Both the position numbers and the translations under genes were made by a program. A DNA stretch of 37,212 bases from positions 1-37,212 of the forward strand of contig JAFGGB010000051.1 in the NCBI GenBank assembly GCA_016930775.1, given 5' to 3'. Under the pieces are notes generated by a model, which saw only the letters and a program-made list of their open reading frames with translations, had not been told where the DNA came from and did not search any database. Origin of the DNA: Deltaproteobacteria bacterium (GTDB lineage Bacteria > Desulfobacterota > Syntrophia > Syntrophales > UBA2210). Positions 1 to 10,587 of the stretch are shown here, in pieces (the stretch's first letter is position 1; the number at the start of each line of letters is the position of its first letter).

Positions 1-23
1 AAGATGCCAGAAAAGCGTCATGA
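1..23 (+). CDS. 3' end of an upstream gene (partial)
   Basis: The window opens in a reading frame that ends in TGA at 21-23, giving the last residues DARKAS. This stop overlaps the ATG at 20-22 of the next gene as ATGA, the translational-coupling arrangement seen repeatedly elsewhere in the window. Only about seven codons are visible, so no function can be given. The other two frames are also open for a short way, so the frame choice rests on the overlap alone. Confidence 0.4.
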
Positions 24-967
24 AGCGTCTCCGCCTCGATAAAAGGTTTTTTTTCGCCGTTTCGACGGCCTTGCTGGTAATGGCAGGCGCCGTTGCCCTT
101 CATGCAGGAGATAATGAAAACTGTCTCGAACAATTCAACTTCGCAGAGAATCTCTTTAAGGAAGGAGATTATTACAGGGCTATAACCGAATATAAGAGAT
201 TCATCTTTTCCTGCACTCAGGACGGAACGGAAGCCTCCCGGGAGAAAGCAGCCTTCATGATTGGAGTGAGCGCCCTCTGGGCGAGGCAATGGAACGACGC
301 GACACAAGCTTTTAACGATTTCATTCAGAAGCATCCAGGGAGTTTCATGGCCTCTGATGCTCTCTTCCTTAAAGGAAAGAGCGAGCAGGAAGCTAGGCGA
401 TACAGCGCTTCTCTTGACACCTTCCATCGTCTTTATGCTTCTTCCACTGACGATGAAACTCGATCCAAGGCATCATATCATAGCGGTCTCGTCTATCTCG
501 ACCTTGAAGAGTGGCACAGAGCTAAGGACATGTTCGCCCTCGTTTCAGAATATTCTTCACTTTTTCCGGCTGCTCAGACATACTCCAGCGGACTTGAAGC
601 CGTGGATAATCTGCCTCGTAAAAACCCTTCAACGGCCGGACTGCTGGCCGCTGTTGCGCCGGGAGCAGGTCATCTTTATACGGAAAGACCGCGGGATGCC
701 CTTGTGGCATTTCTTCTCAATGCATCGTTTATTTGGGCGGCAGTTGAACTTTTCAATGATGAAAATTATGTCGCCGGGGGCGTTGTAACGTTTTTTGAAC
801 TGGGATGGTACGGAGGCAATATTTACAGCGCTGTCAGCAGCGCACATAAATACAACAAACGGGTAACAAAAGAATTCATCGAAAAGTTGAAAGACCGCAG
901 TAAATTATCTTTGTATCACGATCCGGCAAGAGGGAACAATTACCTGCTGTATTCTCTCGCTTTTTAG
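20..967 (+). CDS. TPR-repeat protein with C-terminal membrane segment
   Basis: A 315-residue protein with an N-terminal signal-like segment (about residues 9-29: hydrophobic, then LHAGD). Residues about 33-195 are tetratricopeptide-like helical repeats of the outer-membrane lipoprotein/BamD kind (AENLFKEGDYYRAITEYKRF, then three further A/Y-rich repeats). After residue 205 comes a hydrophobic part that begins GLLAAVAPGAGHLYTERP, a P-G-x-G-x-x-Y pattern typical of small membrane domains of the TM2/DUF5683 type, with two membrane-spanning stretches. It likely sits in the inner membrane with its TPR region in the periplasm. It is six bases upstream of the YidD-like gene and probably co-transcribed with it. 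The exact role is unknown; a part in envelope protein assembly is an inference from the neighbour. Confidence 0.7.
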   Translation: MKRLRLDKRFFFAVSTALLVMAGAVALHAGDNENCLEQFNFAENLFKEGDYYRAITEYKRFIFSCTQDGTEASREKAAFMIGVSALWARQWNDATQAFNDFIQKHPGSFMASDALFLKGKSEQEARRYSASLDTFHRLYASSTDDETRSKASYHSGLVYLDLEEWHRAKDMFALVSEYSSLFPAAQTYSSGLEAVDNLPRKNPSTAGLLAAVAPGAGHLYTERPRDALVAFLLNASFIWAAVELFNDENYVAGGVVTFFELGWYGGNIYSAVSSAHKYNKRVTKEFIEKLKDRSKLSLYHDPARGNNYLLYSLAF

Positions 968-973
968 AAAATC

Positions 974-1417
974 ATGAAGAAGCATCTGTTAATAAAAGTT
1001 GTCGTTGGATTGCTGTTGTATGGTTTAGTCCTTACCGATTTATGCTCATACGCGGGAGATGTCGATCCTTGGATGTATAATCGCGGCATAAAGCCGATGC
1101 CCACGGAGGGAATCTCGTCGTCCTTAACTAACGATGCATCGTTTGCCGAATCTTTACTTGCCGGTGCGCTTCACATTTTTATTTCTACTATTTCCGAGGT
1201 GGACGGCGAACGATGTCCCATGTATCCTACGTGCTCATCCTACGCACTTCAGGCTGTGAGAAAACATGGCCCCGTGATCGGATTCTTCATGACCGCTGAC
1301 CGTCTCATCCATGAAAGCGATGAAATGAATCAGGCGCCTCTCATTCGCAGTGGCGAAACGACGAGGTTTTTCGATCCCGTTGAAGCGAACGATTTCTGGT
1401 GGAACAGCAGAAAATAA
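974..1417 (+). CDS. YidD-like protein with N-terminal export signal
   Basis: A 147-residue protein. Residues 81-105 carry the YidD hallmark: Cys81-P-M-Y-P-T-Cys87-S-x-Y-A, followed by AVRKHGPVIGFFMTADRLIHE, matching the family pattern of a Cys pair and a KHG-P-x-x-G helix. YidD proteins assist YidC-dependent insertion of inner-membrane proteins and are usually about 70-90 residues and cytoplasmic-face peripheral. This one has about 70 extra N-terminal residues, starting with a hydrophobic signal peptide or anchor (residues 5-27). It is also not beside rnpA or yidC as usual, but between a TPR membrane protein and a DnaJ-type chaperone. It is best called YidD-domain, with a possibly different cellular location. 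Its C terminus ends NDFWWNSRK. Confidence 0.8.
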   Translation: MKKHLLIKVVVGLLLYGLVLTDLCSYAGDVDPWMYNRGIKPMPTEGISSSLTNDASFAESLLAGALHIFISTISEVDGERCPMYPTCSSYALQAVRKHGPVIGFFMTADRLIHESDEMNQAPLIRSGETTRFFDPVEANDFWWNSRK

Positions 1418-1464
1418 CTGAATTTTGATACTGCTGGCAGAAAGGACATTCCATAGACGAAGCC

Positions 1465-2412
1465 ATGGCTGACGATTATTATACAATCCTTGGCATTGAC
1501 CAACGGGCCTCTCAGGATGACATAAAGAAGGCCTATCGGAAGCTTGCCCTAAAATATCATCCTGATCGCAATCCCGGGAACAAACAGGCAGAAGAAACAT
1601 TTAAAAAAATTAACGAGGCCTATGCGGTATTGTCCGATTTGGAAAAACGAAAGAAATTCGATACGTTCGGATCAAAGGCTTTCAGTCAGCAGTTCTCTCA
1701 GGAAGATATTTTCAGAAACTTCGATTTTAACGAAATTCTAAGGGAATTCGGTTTCCGAGATCAAAAAAGCAACGGTTTCTTCAAATCATTTGGCTCTCGG
1801 AGTCAGCAACAGTTTCAAAGAAGGGAAGGGGATTTCTTTACCTCATATTTTGGCGACGCAGGGCAGCAGCGGCCGAGGCGCCAGCCCCAAAAAGGACAGG
1901 ATCTTGATTACAGCCTGACCATTACCCTTGAAGAGGCTTATGAAGGAATCGAAAAAAATATTTCACTCAGGAGGGGGCAGGCACAGGACACCCTAAAGGT
2001 AAAAATTCCCCGTGGAATCACCGAGGGCAAACGTCTTCGGCTTTCCGGAAAAGGGATGCCCGGAGTAAATGGCGGTCCCCCAGGCGATATTTTCATTACC
2101 ATCTGCGTTGCTCCGCATGGACAGTTCACGAGGAACGGCGATGACATAATTATTCAAAAGACCATTACCTTTACAGAAGCCGCCCTCGGAACAAGCATCG
2201 AGGCGACTACGCTGGGTGGTGAACGTAAACGTCTTAAGGTGCCACAGGGAACTCAAAATAATACAAAACTTCGAATGAAAGGACTGGGCATGCCTCACAT
2301 GGGACGTTCCGGCCGTGGTGACGCATATGTCCTGATTACCGTCGACATTCCACGAAATCTTACCGAACGCCAAAAAGAACTCATTTACGGCTTAGCGAAA
2401 GAGGGGCTCTAG
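1465..2412 (+). CDS. DnaJ-type co-chaperone (CbpA/class B)
   Basis: A 315-residue J-domain protein. Residues 1-70 form the J domain with the HPD motif ([10 protein letters not shown]) that stimulates DnaK ATPase. A Gly/Phe/Gln-rich linker follows (about 75-145). The C-terminal half has the two DnaJ substrate-binding beta domains ([45 protein letters not shown]). The CxxCxGxG zinc finger of class A DnaJ is absent, so this is a CbpA-like class B member and not the main DnaJ. It follows the YidD-like gene by 47 bases on the same strand. A curved-DNA-binding activity, known for E. coli CbpA, cannot be told from the sequence. Confidence 0.9.
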   Translation: MADDYYTILGIDQRASQDDIKKAYRKLALKYHPDRNPGNKQAEETFKKINEAYAVLSDLEKRKKFDTFGSKAFSQQFSQEDIFRNFDFNEILREFGFRDQKSNGFFKSFGSRSQQQFQRREGDFFTSYFGDAGQQRPRRQPQKGQDLDYSLTITLEEAYEGIEKNISLRRGQAQDTLKVKIPRGITEGKRLRLSGKGMPGVNGGPPGDIFITICVAPHGQFTRNGDDIIIQKTITFTEAALGTSIEATTLGGERKRLKVPQGTQNNTKLRMKGLGMPHMGRSGRGDAYVLITVDIPRNLTERQKELIYGLAKEGL

Positions 2413-2485
2413 ATGTTTGCTTGATCGATAAAGAATACATTAACGATAATGTCTGATAAGATATGTTATGTAAACTTATTATTTG

Positions 2486-2513
2486 AAAAGCATCTGCTTT
2501 TGGTTTATTTTTT
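2486..2513 (+). terminator. Possible weak intrinsic terminator after the DnaJ-type gene
   Basis: A 6-base stem AAAAGC / GCTTTT (2486-2491 with 2496-2501) and a four-base loop is followed by GGTTTATTTTTT. It lies between two convergent genes, where a terminator is expected, and reaches into the last codons of the minus-strand UPF0280 gene. The stem is AT-rich and would be weak. Confidence 0.4.
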
Positions 2514-3278
2514 AAATTCCACCTCCCCCCAGGCGCCGAGACAGTCGTCGACTATTATCACGATCCCGCGAACACCTTCAATTTTAGCTCCATCCCTAAG
2601 TGATCGCTTTATAGAGGATTTGTCCTTTATGGCATTCCCTATGGCCGTAGCAGCTGCATCGGCCAAAGCAGCCTTTGTTGCGATGACGCAAACGGCATCG
2701 GCATGACCGTAACTTTTGGAATGCCCTACAGTGCCTGAAGATGTACAGATTCCCAAAGGCGTCTGCTCAGGCCTGATCTTGATATGCACCTTATTGCTCA
2801 GCGGTGAATCTCCGGCGAAGATGGATACAGTCAAAGGGTCAGCGGCGGCGAATTTCATAAAAATATCGCCTCCATTTTCCACAATCACATTGTCTGAATG
2901 AGCTAGCAGGTCTCTGCCAACACACTCCGCTACGGCGCCCGCAACGGCGGCCATCGGTCCTACTCCGGCCTGTCTCGATGCCCGGATCATGGAGCGGACC
3001 ACTTCCGGCGCCATGGACTCAAAGGCTTTGCTAAAATCCAAAGGCGCCAATGATGAAAGGAAAGTTCCATTTTGTTTAATTATATCTGTAAGATATTGGC
3101 GGTTACGATAAACGGAATCATAGGCAGCCGCCGAGAGATCGCAATCGGCAAGAATCAGCAGGTCTGTCTCTTCAACGGAAACGATGAAAGAACATAGGTC
3201 CGAATGGTCGATTTGTTGGCGATAGGTACGTTCCCTAAATCGGATTGAATCCTTTTTGATATTCATTGCAAGAGACAT
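2505..3278 (-). CDS. UPF0280 family protein (ApbE-like fold)
   Basis: About 257 residues. Family features seen are an N-terminal RFRERTYRQQI stretch, SVEETDLLILAD, a glycine-rich core with QAGVGPMAAVAGAVAECVG, IVENGGDIFM, and the C-terminal SGTVGHSKSYGHADAVCVIA with an ATAIGNAI helix. UPF0280 proteins resemble ApbE-type flavin transferases, but their reaction is not established. The chosen ATG at 3278 overlaps the dnaE stop as TGATG, suggesting translational coupling; a GTG at 3281 and an ATG at 3266 are alternatives. It is the last gene of the long minus-strand run. Its gene context with dnaE gives no clue to function. Confidence 0.8.
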   Translation of the reverse strand: MSLAMNIKKDSIRFRERTYRQQIDHSDLCSFIVSVEETDLLILADCDLSAAAYDSVYRNRQYLTDIIKQNGTFLSSLAPLDFSKAFESMAPEVVRSMIRASRQAGVGPMAAVAGAVAECVGRDLLAHSDNVIVENGGDIFMKFAAADPLTVSIFAGDSPLSNKVHIKIRPEQTPLGICTSSGTVGHSKSYGHADAVCVIATKAALADAAATAIGNAIKDKSSIKRSLRDGAKIEGVRGIVIIVDDCLGAWGEVEFKK

Positions 3279-6200
3279 CACACGAATTGGGTGGCGCCGC
3301 TGCCGAAAAGATCGTCCACTCGTTTTTTCAGCTCTTCCGATATATCAATCTTAAGCATTCCGAGACTGATGATTGTTTCCGTATCGTTATCTCCTAAGAG
3401 ATGTATAAATGAAGGATAGTTGCCCCTGTGCCTATGAAGTATTTCTTTTAGAATTTCTATGTCCTCGGCCTTAGATGAAGCCGTATTGATCATAAAACGA
3501 ACTGACGTAAAAGGCGTTTCCATAGCCTCATCGAGACAGAGAATTTCCGTGGAGATTATCTTTGACTCCTCGTCGCCGGCATCGACCTTTCCTCTGACCA
3601 AGAGCGGCTTTCCTCCCTGTATTGCAGCAAAGGAATTCCGGTAGAGTTCGGGGAAAACGATTACGGTAACGAGTCCTTTCATGTCGTCAATGGTCAGATA
3701 GGCCATCGTTTCTTTCCGTTTCGTGGCAATCTCTCGAATATTGCTTACAACTCCTCCCAGGGAGACCGTTTGTCCGTCCTTCTTTTCCCGTATATTGTCA
3801 GATGAAACGTTGACGATGAGAGGCAGGCTTTTTGAGAACTGCAAAAGCGGATGGCCTGTAACATAAAAGCCGAGCATCTCTTTCTCGTAAGCCAGGAGTT
3901 CCTGGTCTTTCCAAGGATCAACGGCTGGCAGGGCCGGTTCCATCGCTTCTCCGATATCGGACGTCTGGAAGAGGCTAAATTGACCATTGAGACGCTCCTG
4001 CTGCCGTCGTTGAGCCGTCTCCATAGCCACTTCCAGGCCTTCCATTATCATGGCTCGATTCTTTTCAAAAGAGTCAAGGGCGCCGCATTTGATGAGACTT
4101 TCCAACACTTTTTTATTGATTTTTCTCATGTCGACACGATGAAGAAAATCAAATAGCGAAGTAACAGCGCCTTCCTTCTCACGGTTTTCAATAATGGCAT
4201 CTACGGCGCCTTCACCGACATTCTTCACAGCAGCCAGACCGAATCTGATGCTTTCGCCGGCGACGCTGAAATCACGCTGAGATTCGTTGATGTCGGGAGG
4301 AAGAACCTTTATGCCCATGTCACGGCATTCGGCTATGTATTTTACGATGTTATCGCGGTTGTTCTTTTCGCTCGTGAGAAGCGCGGCCATGAATTCAATG
4401 GGAAAATGTGCCTTGAGATAGGCGGTCTGAAAAGAAATCATGGCATAAGCGGTGCTGTGAGACTTATTAAAACCGTATTGGCCGAAGGTCTCCATGTTAA
4501 CCCAGATCCGCTCCGCCTTCGCTTCGGGAATACGATTTTTCTTTGCCCCTTCAATAAACTTGGGCTTTTCCCGCTCCATTTCGCCGACTTTTTTCTTGCT
4601 CATGGCGCGGCGGAGATTGTCGGCTTCGGCCATAGTGTAATTAGCAATATTGCTTGCTATTTGCATGACCTGTTCCTGATAGAGAATGACGCCGTAGGTT
4701 TCTTTAAGGATATTTTCAAGGGCCGGCACTTCATAGGAGATCTTGATTTTCCCCTGTTTTCTACCAATGAACTCGGGAACCATGCTCATGGGACCCGGAC
4801 GATAGAGGGCAATGAGGGCAATGATATCCTCGATGCAGTCCGGCTTGAGGGCAACGAGAATATCCTTCATGCCTGCGCTTTCGAGCTGGAAGACACCGTT
4901 CGTATGACCCTTGACAAGGAGCTGATAGGTCTTCGGATCACCGAGAGGGAGATTATCGACATCGATCGCCACCCCCCTTCCCTGCATAATAAATTTAAGC
5001 GTATGATTGATGACAGTCAGCGTCCGCAGACCAAGAAAATCGAATTTCGTCAAGCCCACGGCCTGAAGGTCGTTCATCGAAAACTGAGTGACTACATCAT
5101 TATTAGGACTCTTGCAGAGGGGAACACGTTCCACGAGGGGTATATCCGATATGACGACACCGGCGGCATGTGTAGAGGAATGGCGATTCAATCCTTCTAG
5201 GGACTTTGACAAACGTAAAAGCTTTTCCACAGCTCCGTTTGACGATTCTTCCTGACGCAGACGCGGTTCCTGCTTAATCGCTTCTTCAAGTTTAATGTTA
5301 AGGATGTTGGGAATCATCTTGGCAATACGGTCAACTTCCGCGTAGGACATATTAAGGGCCCGGCCAACATCGCGGACAACCGCTTTAGCCTGCATTTTCC
5401 CGAAGGTGATAATCTGAGCGACTCTATCGGGGCCGTATTTTTCCGTTACATACCGAATGATTTCGTCCCTTCCTTCCATGCAAAAGTCCGTATCTATATC
5501 AGGCATACTTTTGCGGTCAGGGTTCAGAAAACGCTCGAAATAAAGGCGATAACGTATGGGGTCGATGTTTGTAATGCCAAGAGCGTAGGCCACGAGGCTT
5601 CCAGCAGCAGAACCGCGACCTGGCCCAACGGGTATTTTGCGTTCTTTGGCGTAGTTGATAAAGTCGGCAACAATAAGAAAATATCCGGGGAAACCCATGG
5701 AAGAAATAATATCAAGCTCAGAGGCGAGACGGTCCCGGTATATTTGTCTCGATTCATCACCATTGCTCCATTCCATCTGAGAAAGAATGTTATCCAGTCC
5801 CTCTTGAGCTACGCGCCTGAGATGAGCATCGGGACTGCTGCCGTCTTCGATATTGAATTTCGGCAGATAGATCTGATTAAGGTCAATCGCGACATTGCAT
5901 CTTTCCGCTATTAACAAAGTATTTTTAATAGCATCGGAACAATAATTAAAGCTATCCTTCATCTCTTCGGGAGACTTAAAATAAAAATGGTCCGTAGGGA
6001 GTCGCATTCGATCGGCATCGTCAATTGTTTTTCCTGTTTGAATGCAGAGCAGAATCTCATGGGCTTCGGCGTCGCTCCGGGCAAGATAGTGACAGTCGTT
6101 TGTTGCTACCAGGGGCAGCGAAAGCTCACCGCTGAGTTCGATAAGCTGTTCGTTCACTGTCTTCTGCTGTTCCATGCCGTTTTCCATAAGTTCCAGAAAG

Positions 6201-6715
6201 AAATTATCTGCGCCGAAGACTTCTCTGTAGAATCCGGCGGCCTTTACAGCTTCGGGTCTATTGCCTGCCGCCAGATTCGCACTTATTTCTCCGTTAAGGC
6301 AGGCGCTCAGGCCAATGAGTCCCTTTGAGCACTCTGCCAGCAGTTCCCTATCTATTCGTGGGCGGTAGTAAAACCCCTCCAGATAACCCATTGATGTAAG
6401 TTTAACGAGGTTATCATACCCTTCTCGGTTCTTTGCGAGAATTACCAGATGATAGGGCCCCGGTGATGATGAATGCCGGTCGAAACGTCCGCGGGGCGCC
6501 ATGTATAATTCGCAGCCTATAATAGGCTTTATGCCGCACTTGTAGGCCCTTTGGTAAAAATCGACAGCGCCAAACATGTTGCCGTGATCAGTCATGGCAA
6601 CGGCGCTCATTTTGTATTCGCGGGCCTTGGACAATAGATCGTCAATGCGAATGGCCCCATCAAGAAGACTATATTCGGTATGTACATGCAGATGAACGAA
6701 ATCAGTGTGCTTCAT
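3278..6715 (-). CDS. dnaE: DNA polymerase III alpha subunit
   Basis: A 1145-residue replicative polymerase catalytic subunit, close to the usual length of about 1160. Domains in order: an N-terminal PHP domain (HLHVHTEYSLLDGAIRIDDL near residue 8), the palm with the catalytic PDIDTDF motif (Asp406 and Asp408) and a further Asp in KFDFLGL, fingers (LYRPGPMSMVPEF, ILYQEQVMQIA), the tandem helix-hairpin-helix region, and a C-terminal OB fold (SLGGVVSNIREIATKRKETM). The sequence QFSLF at residues 912-916 fits a beta-clamp binding motif. It acts at the fork with the clamp and clamp loader, none of which is in this window. It lies 36 bases after guaB and overlaps the UPF0280 gene. No strong Shine-Dalgarno is visible near the ATG. 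Confidence 0.97.
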   Translation of the reverse strand: MKHTDFVHLHVHTEYSLLDGAIRIDDLLSKAREYKMSAVAMTDHGNMFGAVDFYQRAYKCGIKPIIGCELYMAPRGRFDRHSSSPGPYHLVILAKNREGYDNLVKLTSMGYLEGFYYRPRIDRELLAECSKGLIGLSACLNGEISANLAAGNRPEAVKAAGFYREVFGADNFFLELMENGMEQQKTVNEQLIELSGELSLPLVATNDCHYLARSDAEAHEILLCIQTGKTIDDADRMRLPTDHFYFKSPEEMKDSFNYCSDAIKNTLLIAERCNVAIDLNQIYLPKFNIEDGSSPDAHLRRVAQEGLDNILSQMEWSNGDESRQIYRDRLASELDIISSMGFPGYFLIVADFINYAKERKIPVGPGRGSAAGSLVAYALGITNIDPIRYRLYFERFLNPDRKSMPDIDTDFCMEGRDEIIRYVTEKYGPDRVAQIITFGKMQAKAVVRDVGRALNMSYAEVDRIAKMIPNILNIKLEEAIKQEPRLRQEESSNGAVEKLLRLSKSLEGLNRHSSTHAAGVVISDIPLVERVPLCKSPNNDVVTQFSMNDLQAVGLTKFDFLGLRTLTVINHTLKFIMQGRGVAIDVDNLPLGDPKTYQLLVKGHTNGVFQLESAGMKDILVALKPDCIEDIIALIALYRPGPMSMVPEFIGRKQGKIKISYEVPALENILKETYGVILYQEQVMQIASNIANYTMAEADNLRRAMSKKKVGEMEREKPKFIEGAKKNRIPEAKAERIWVNMETFGQYGFNKSHSTAYAMISFQTAYLKAHFPIEFMAALLTSEKNNRDNIVKYIAECRDMGIKVLPPDINESQRDFSVAGESIRFGLAAVKNVGEGAVDAIIENREKEGAVTSLFDFLHRVDMRKINKKVLESLIKCGALDSFEKNRAMIMEGLEVAMETAQRRQQERLNGQFSLFQTSDIGEAMEPALPAVDPWKDQELLAYEKEMLGFYVTGHPLLQFSKSLPLIVNVSSDNIREKKDGQTVSLGGVVSNIREIATKRKETMAYLTIDDMKGLVTVIVFPELYRNSFAAIQGGKPLLVRGKVDAGDEESKIISTEILCLDEAMETPFTSVRFMINTASSKAEDIEILKEILHRHRGNYPSFIHLLGDNDTETIISLGMLKIDISEELKKRVDDLFGSGATQFV

Positions 6716-6751
6716 TTATCAGTGTCAGTGCCTCTCTGAAAGGGAACCCGC

Positions 6752-8669
<1,918 letters not shown>

Positions 8670-8673
<4 letters not shown>

Positions 8674-9131
8674 GTGGCGGTTCCCCTGACTGGCGGTTGC
8701 TCTATTAAAAAGGTCGCCGGCCCTTGATTGACCAGGTGGACGGACATGGCTGCTTGAAATATGCCCATTTCCACCCTGGATATATAGCTCCTCAAAGTCT
8801 TAACGAAATGCATATAAAGCCCTTGGGCTGGCAAAGGATCGCAGGCATTGGTAAAGGAAGGCCGCCTGCCCTTTCGCGTATCGGCGCAGAGAGTAAACTG
8901 TGATATCACCAAGGCGGACCCGCCGATATCGATAACCGAAAGATTCATTTTCTCATCGTCGTCTTCAAAGATTCTCAAGTGGGCGACCTTACCGGCGAGC
9001 AATTCAGCCCCTAGCTGGCCATCGCCCTTCTCTACTCCGAGAAAAATCAGTATCCCGGTATCGATGCGACTGACGGTTGCGCCGGCTGCCTGAACTTCAG
9101 CCCGGGCGACCCGCTGAATGAGAGCCTTCAT
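8670..9131 (-). CDS. dtd: D-aminoacyl-tRNA deacylase
   Basis: A 153-residue protein matching the compact DTD family, which removes D-amino acids (and glycine from tRNA-Ala) from mischarged tRNA. It starts MKALIQRVARAEVQ. The signature SQFTLCADTRKGRRPSF lies mid-protein, and near the C terminus NQGPATFLIE carries the Gly-Pro motif that forms the chiral-proofreading pocket (more often written GPVTF, so Ala replaces Val here). Length is normal. An AAGGA Shine-Dalgarno lies nine bases before the ATG. It sits 12 bases after the UDP-sugar dehydrogenase stop and overlaps the next gene by four bases. Confidence 0.93.
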
Positions 9132-9143
9132 ACCGCCGGGTCC

Positions 9144-10478
9144 TTAAGCTTTGATAATCTTCTCGCGGTTGTTCGTCAAGTTTCTCGTGGCGTTTCGCGT
9201 GTCGATTACAAGCGGCGCCTGCTGGACAATCCATTTGTAGTCGTAATCGTCATGATCTGTAATAATTATAACGGCATCGATAGAGGCCAACAGCTGTGCC
9301 GACAAGGGAATCGATTCCATCGTAAAGTTGTGTTTCCGGGTCGGTTTGAGGTTTGGTATCCATGGGTCGTTGTACATAACCGCTGCGCCGGCGTCAATCA
9401 GCATCTTCATGACGACATATCCCGGCGATTCCCTGTCATCGTCAACATTTTTTTTATACGCCATTCCGAGAATCAGGAGGCTGCTTCCCTTTAAGCTTAG
9501 TTGGCGATTGTTTAGCGCTTCTTGAGTCCGTTGAACGACATATGTCGGCATGGATACATTGATTTCACCGGCCAGCTGTATGAAACGCGTGGCAAAGTCA
9601 TATTCTCGAGCTTTCCAAGAGAGATAGAAAGGATCGATCGGTATGCAATGCCCGCCGAGACCCGGACCGGGATAAAAGGGAGTATACCCGAATGGTTTCG
9701 TAGCTGCCGCCTCGATAACTTCGAATATATCGATGCCCATTTTATGGGCAAGCACCTTCAACTCGTTAACAAGTGCTATATTGACGGAACGGAAAGTATT
9801 TTCCAAAAGCTTGGTTAGTTCCGCCGCCCTCGTCGTCGATACGGGGACCACACGCGTAATCGTGCTGTAGAGCTCCGAGGCTGCTTCCAGACAGTTCGGC
9901 GTAACCCCGCCTACTATTTTTGGCGTGTTTCCTGCATTGAATTTTGTATTGCCGGGGTCCTCGCGTTCCGGTGAAAACGCAAGAAAAAAGTCCCTTCCTG
10001 CACGCCTTCCGTCAACGGCAAGACGAGGCAGGAGCAATTCTTCCGTTGTCCCGGGATATGTTGTGCTTTCGAGTACGATGAGCTGACCTTGACGGACATG
10101 GGCAGCTGCCGTATCAGCCGTCTGGATTAAGTACTTCAGATCTGGATCGAGGGTCTCCGTGAGAGGCGTGGGGACGCATATGACAATGCAGTCAGCTGCC
10201 GCAAGCCTGCTGAAGTCTTCCGTAGCATCAAATCGCGCCTCACTCATGGCTTTTGTGAGAGGTTCAATGGAAACATGCTTGATGTAGGATGTTCCGCGGT
10301 GAAGCTTGTCGATTTTATTGCCGTCGAGGTCAAACCCCACAACGGGAAATCCCTTTCCGACAAAATGTATCGCCAGGGGCAGCCCCACATATCCCAAGCC
10401 TATTATGGCAACCACGGCAGTCCTGTTCTCGATCTTTGCAAGGAGTTTTTCTTTCAAATTATCAATGTGTTCTTCCAT
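9144..10478 (-). CDS. Nucleotide sugar dehydrogenase (UDP-HexNAc/UDP-glucose 6-dehydrogenase family)
   Basis: A 444-residue NAD-dependent dehydrogenase that oxidises the C6 hydroxyl of a UDP-sugar to a carboxylate in two steps, for uronic-acid sugars of surface polysaccharide. An N-terminal Rossmann motif GLGYVG (27-32) is followed by the catalytic Cys278 in GGHCIPIDPFYL and a C-terminal UDP-binding domain (GMAYKKNVDDDRESPG). The GHCIPIDPFYL form is nearer to the WecC/WbpA/TviB branch (UDP-HexNAc) than to plain UDP-glucose dehydrogenases, but the substrate is not certain. I start at ATG 10478 because GGGAGG stands nine bases ahead; the open frame extends 14 codons further. No other polysaccharide gene is nearby, which is unusual. 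Confidence 0.88.
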   Translation of the reverse strand: MEEHIDNLKEKLLAKIENRTAVVAIIGLGYVGLPLAIHFVGKGFPVVGFDLDGNKIDKLHRGTSYIKHVSIEPLTKAMSEARFDATEDFSRLAAADCIVICVPTPLTETLDPDLKYLIQTADTAAAHVRQGQLIVLESTTYPGTTEELLLPRLAVDGRRAGRDFFLAFSPEREDPGNTKFNAGNTPKIVGGVTPNCLEAASELYSTITRVVPVSTTRAAELTKLLENTFRSVNIALVNELKVLAHKMGIDIFEVIEAAATKPFGYTPFYPGPGLGGHCIPIDPFYLSWKAREYDFATRFIQLAGEINVSMPTYVVQRTQEALNNRQLSLKGSSLLILGMAYKKNVDDDRESPGYVVMKMLIDAGAAVMYNDPWIPNLKPTRKHNFTMESIPLSAQLLASIDAVIIITDHDDYDYKWIVQQAPLVIDTRNATRNLTNNREKIIKA

Positions 10479-10587
10479 CGTGACGTTCCTCCCTGGACAA
10501 TGACTCTGCGTACGATCCAAGTTGTTCAGCTTCCTCCATATCGACCATATATAAATTGACTGCTAGTATCACAGCCTGCTTGCGATG

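Noticed and set aside
2449-2706. 85-codon plus-strand frame
   Set aside because: Antisense to the UPF0280 gene end; the reading matches no family.
4406-5200. 264-codon plus-strand frame
   Set aside because: It lies wholly inside dnaE on the opposite strand; dnaE is unmistakable, so this is a shadow.
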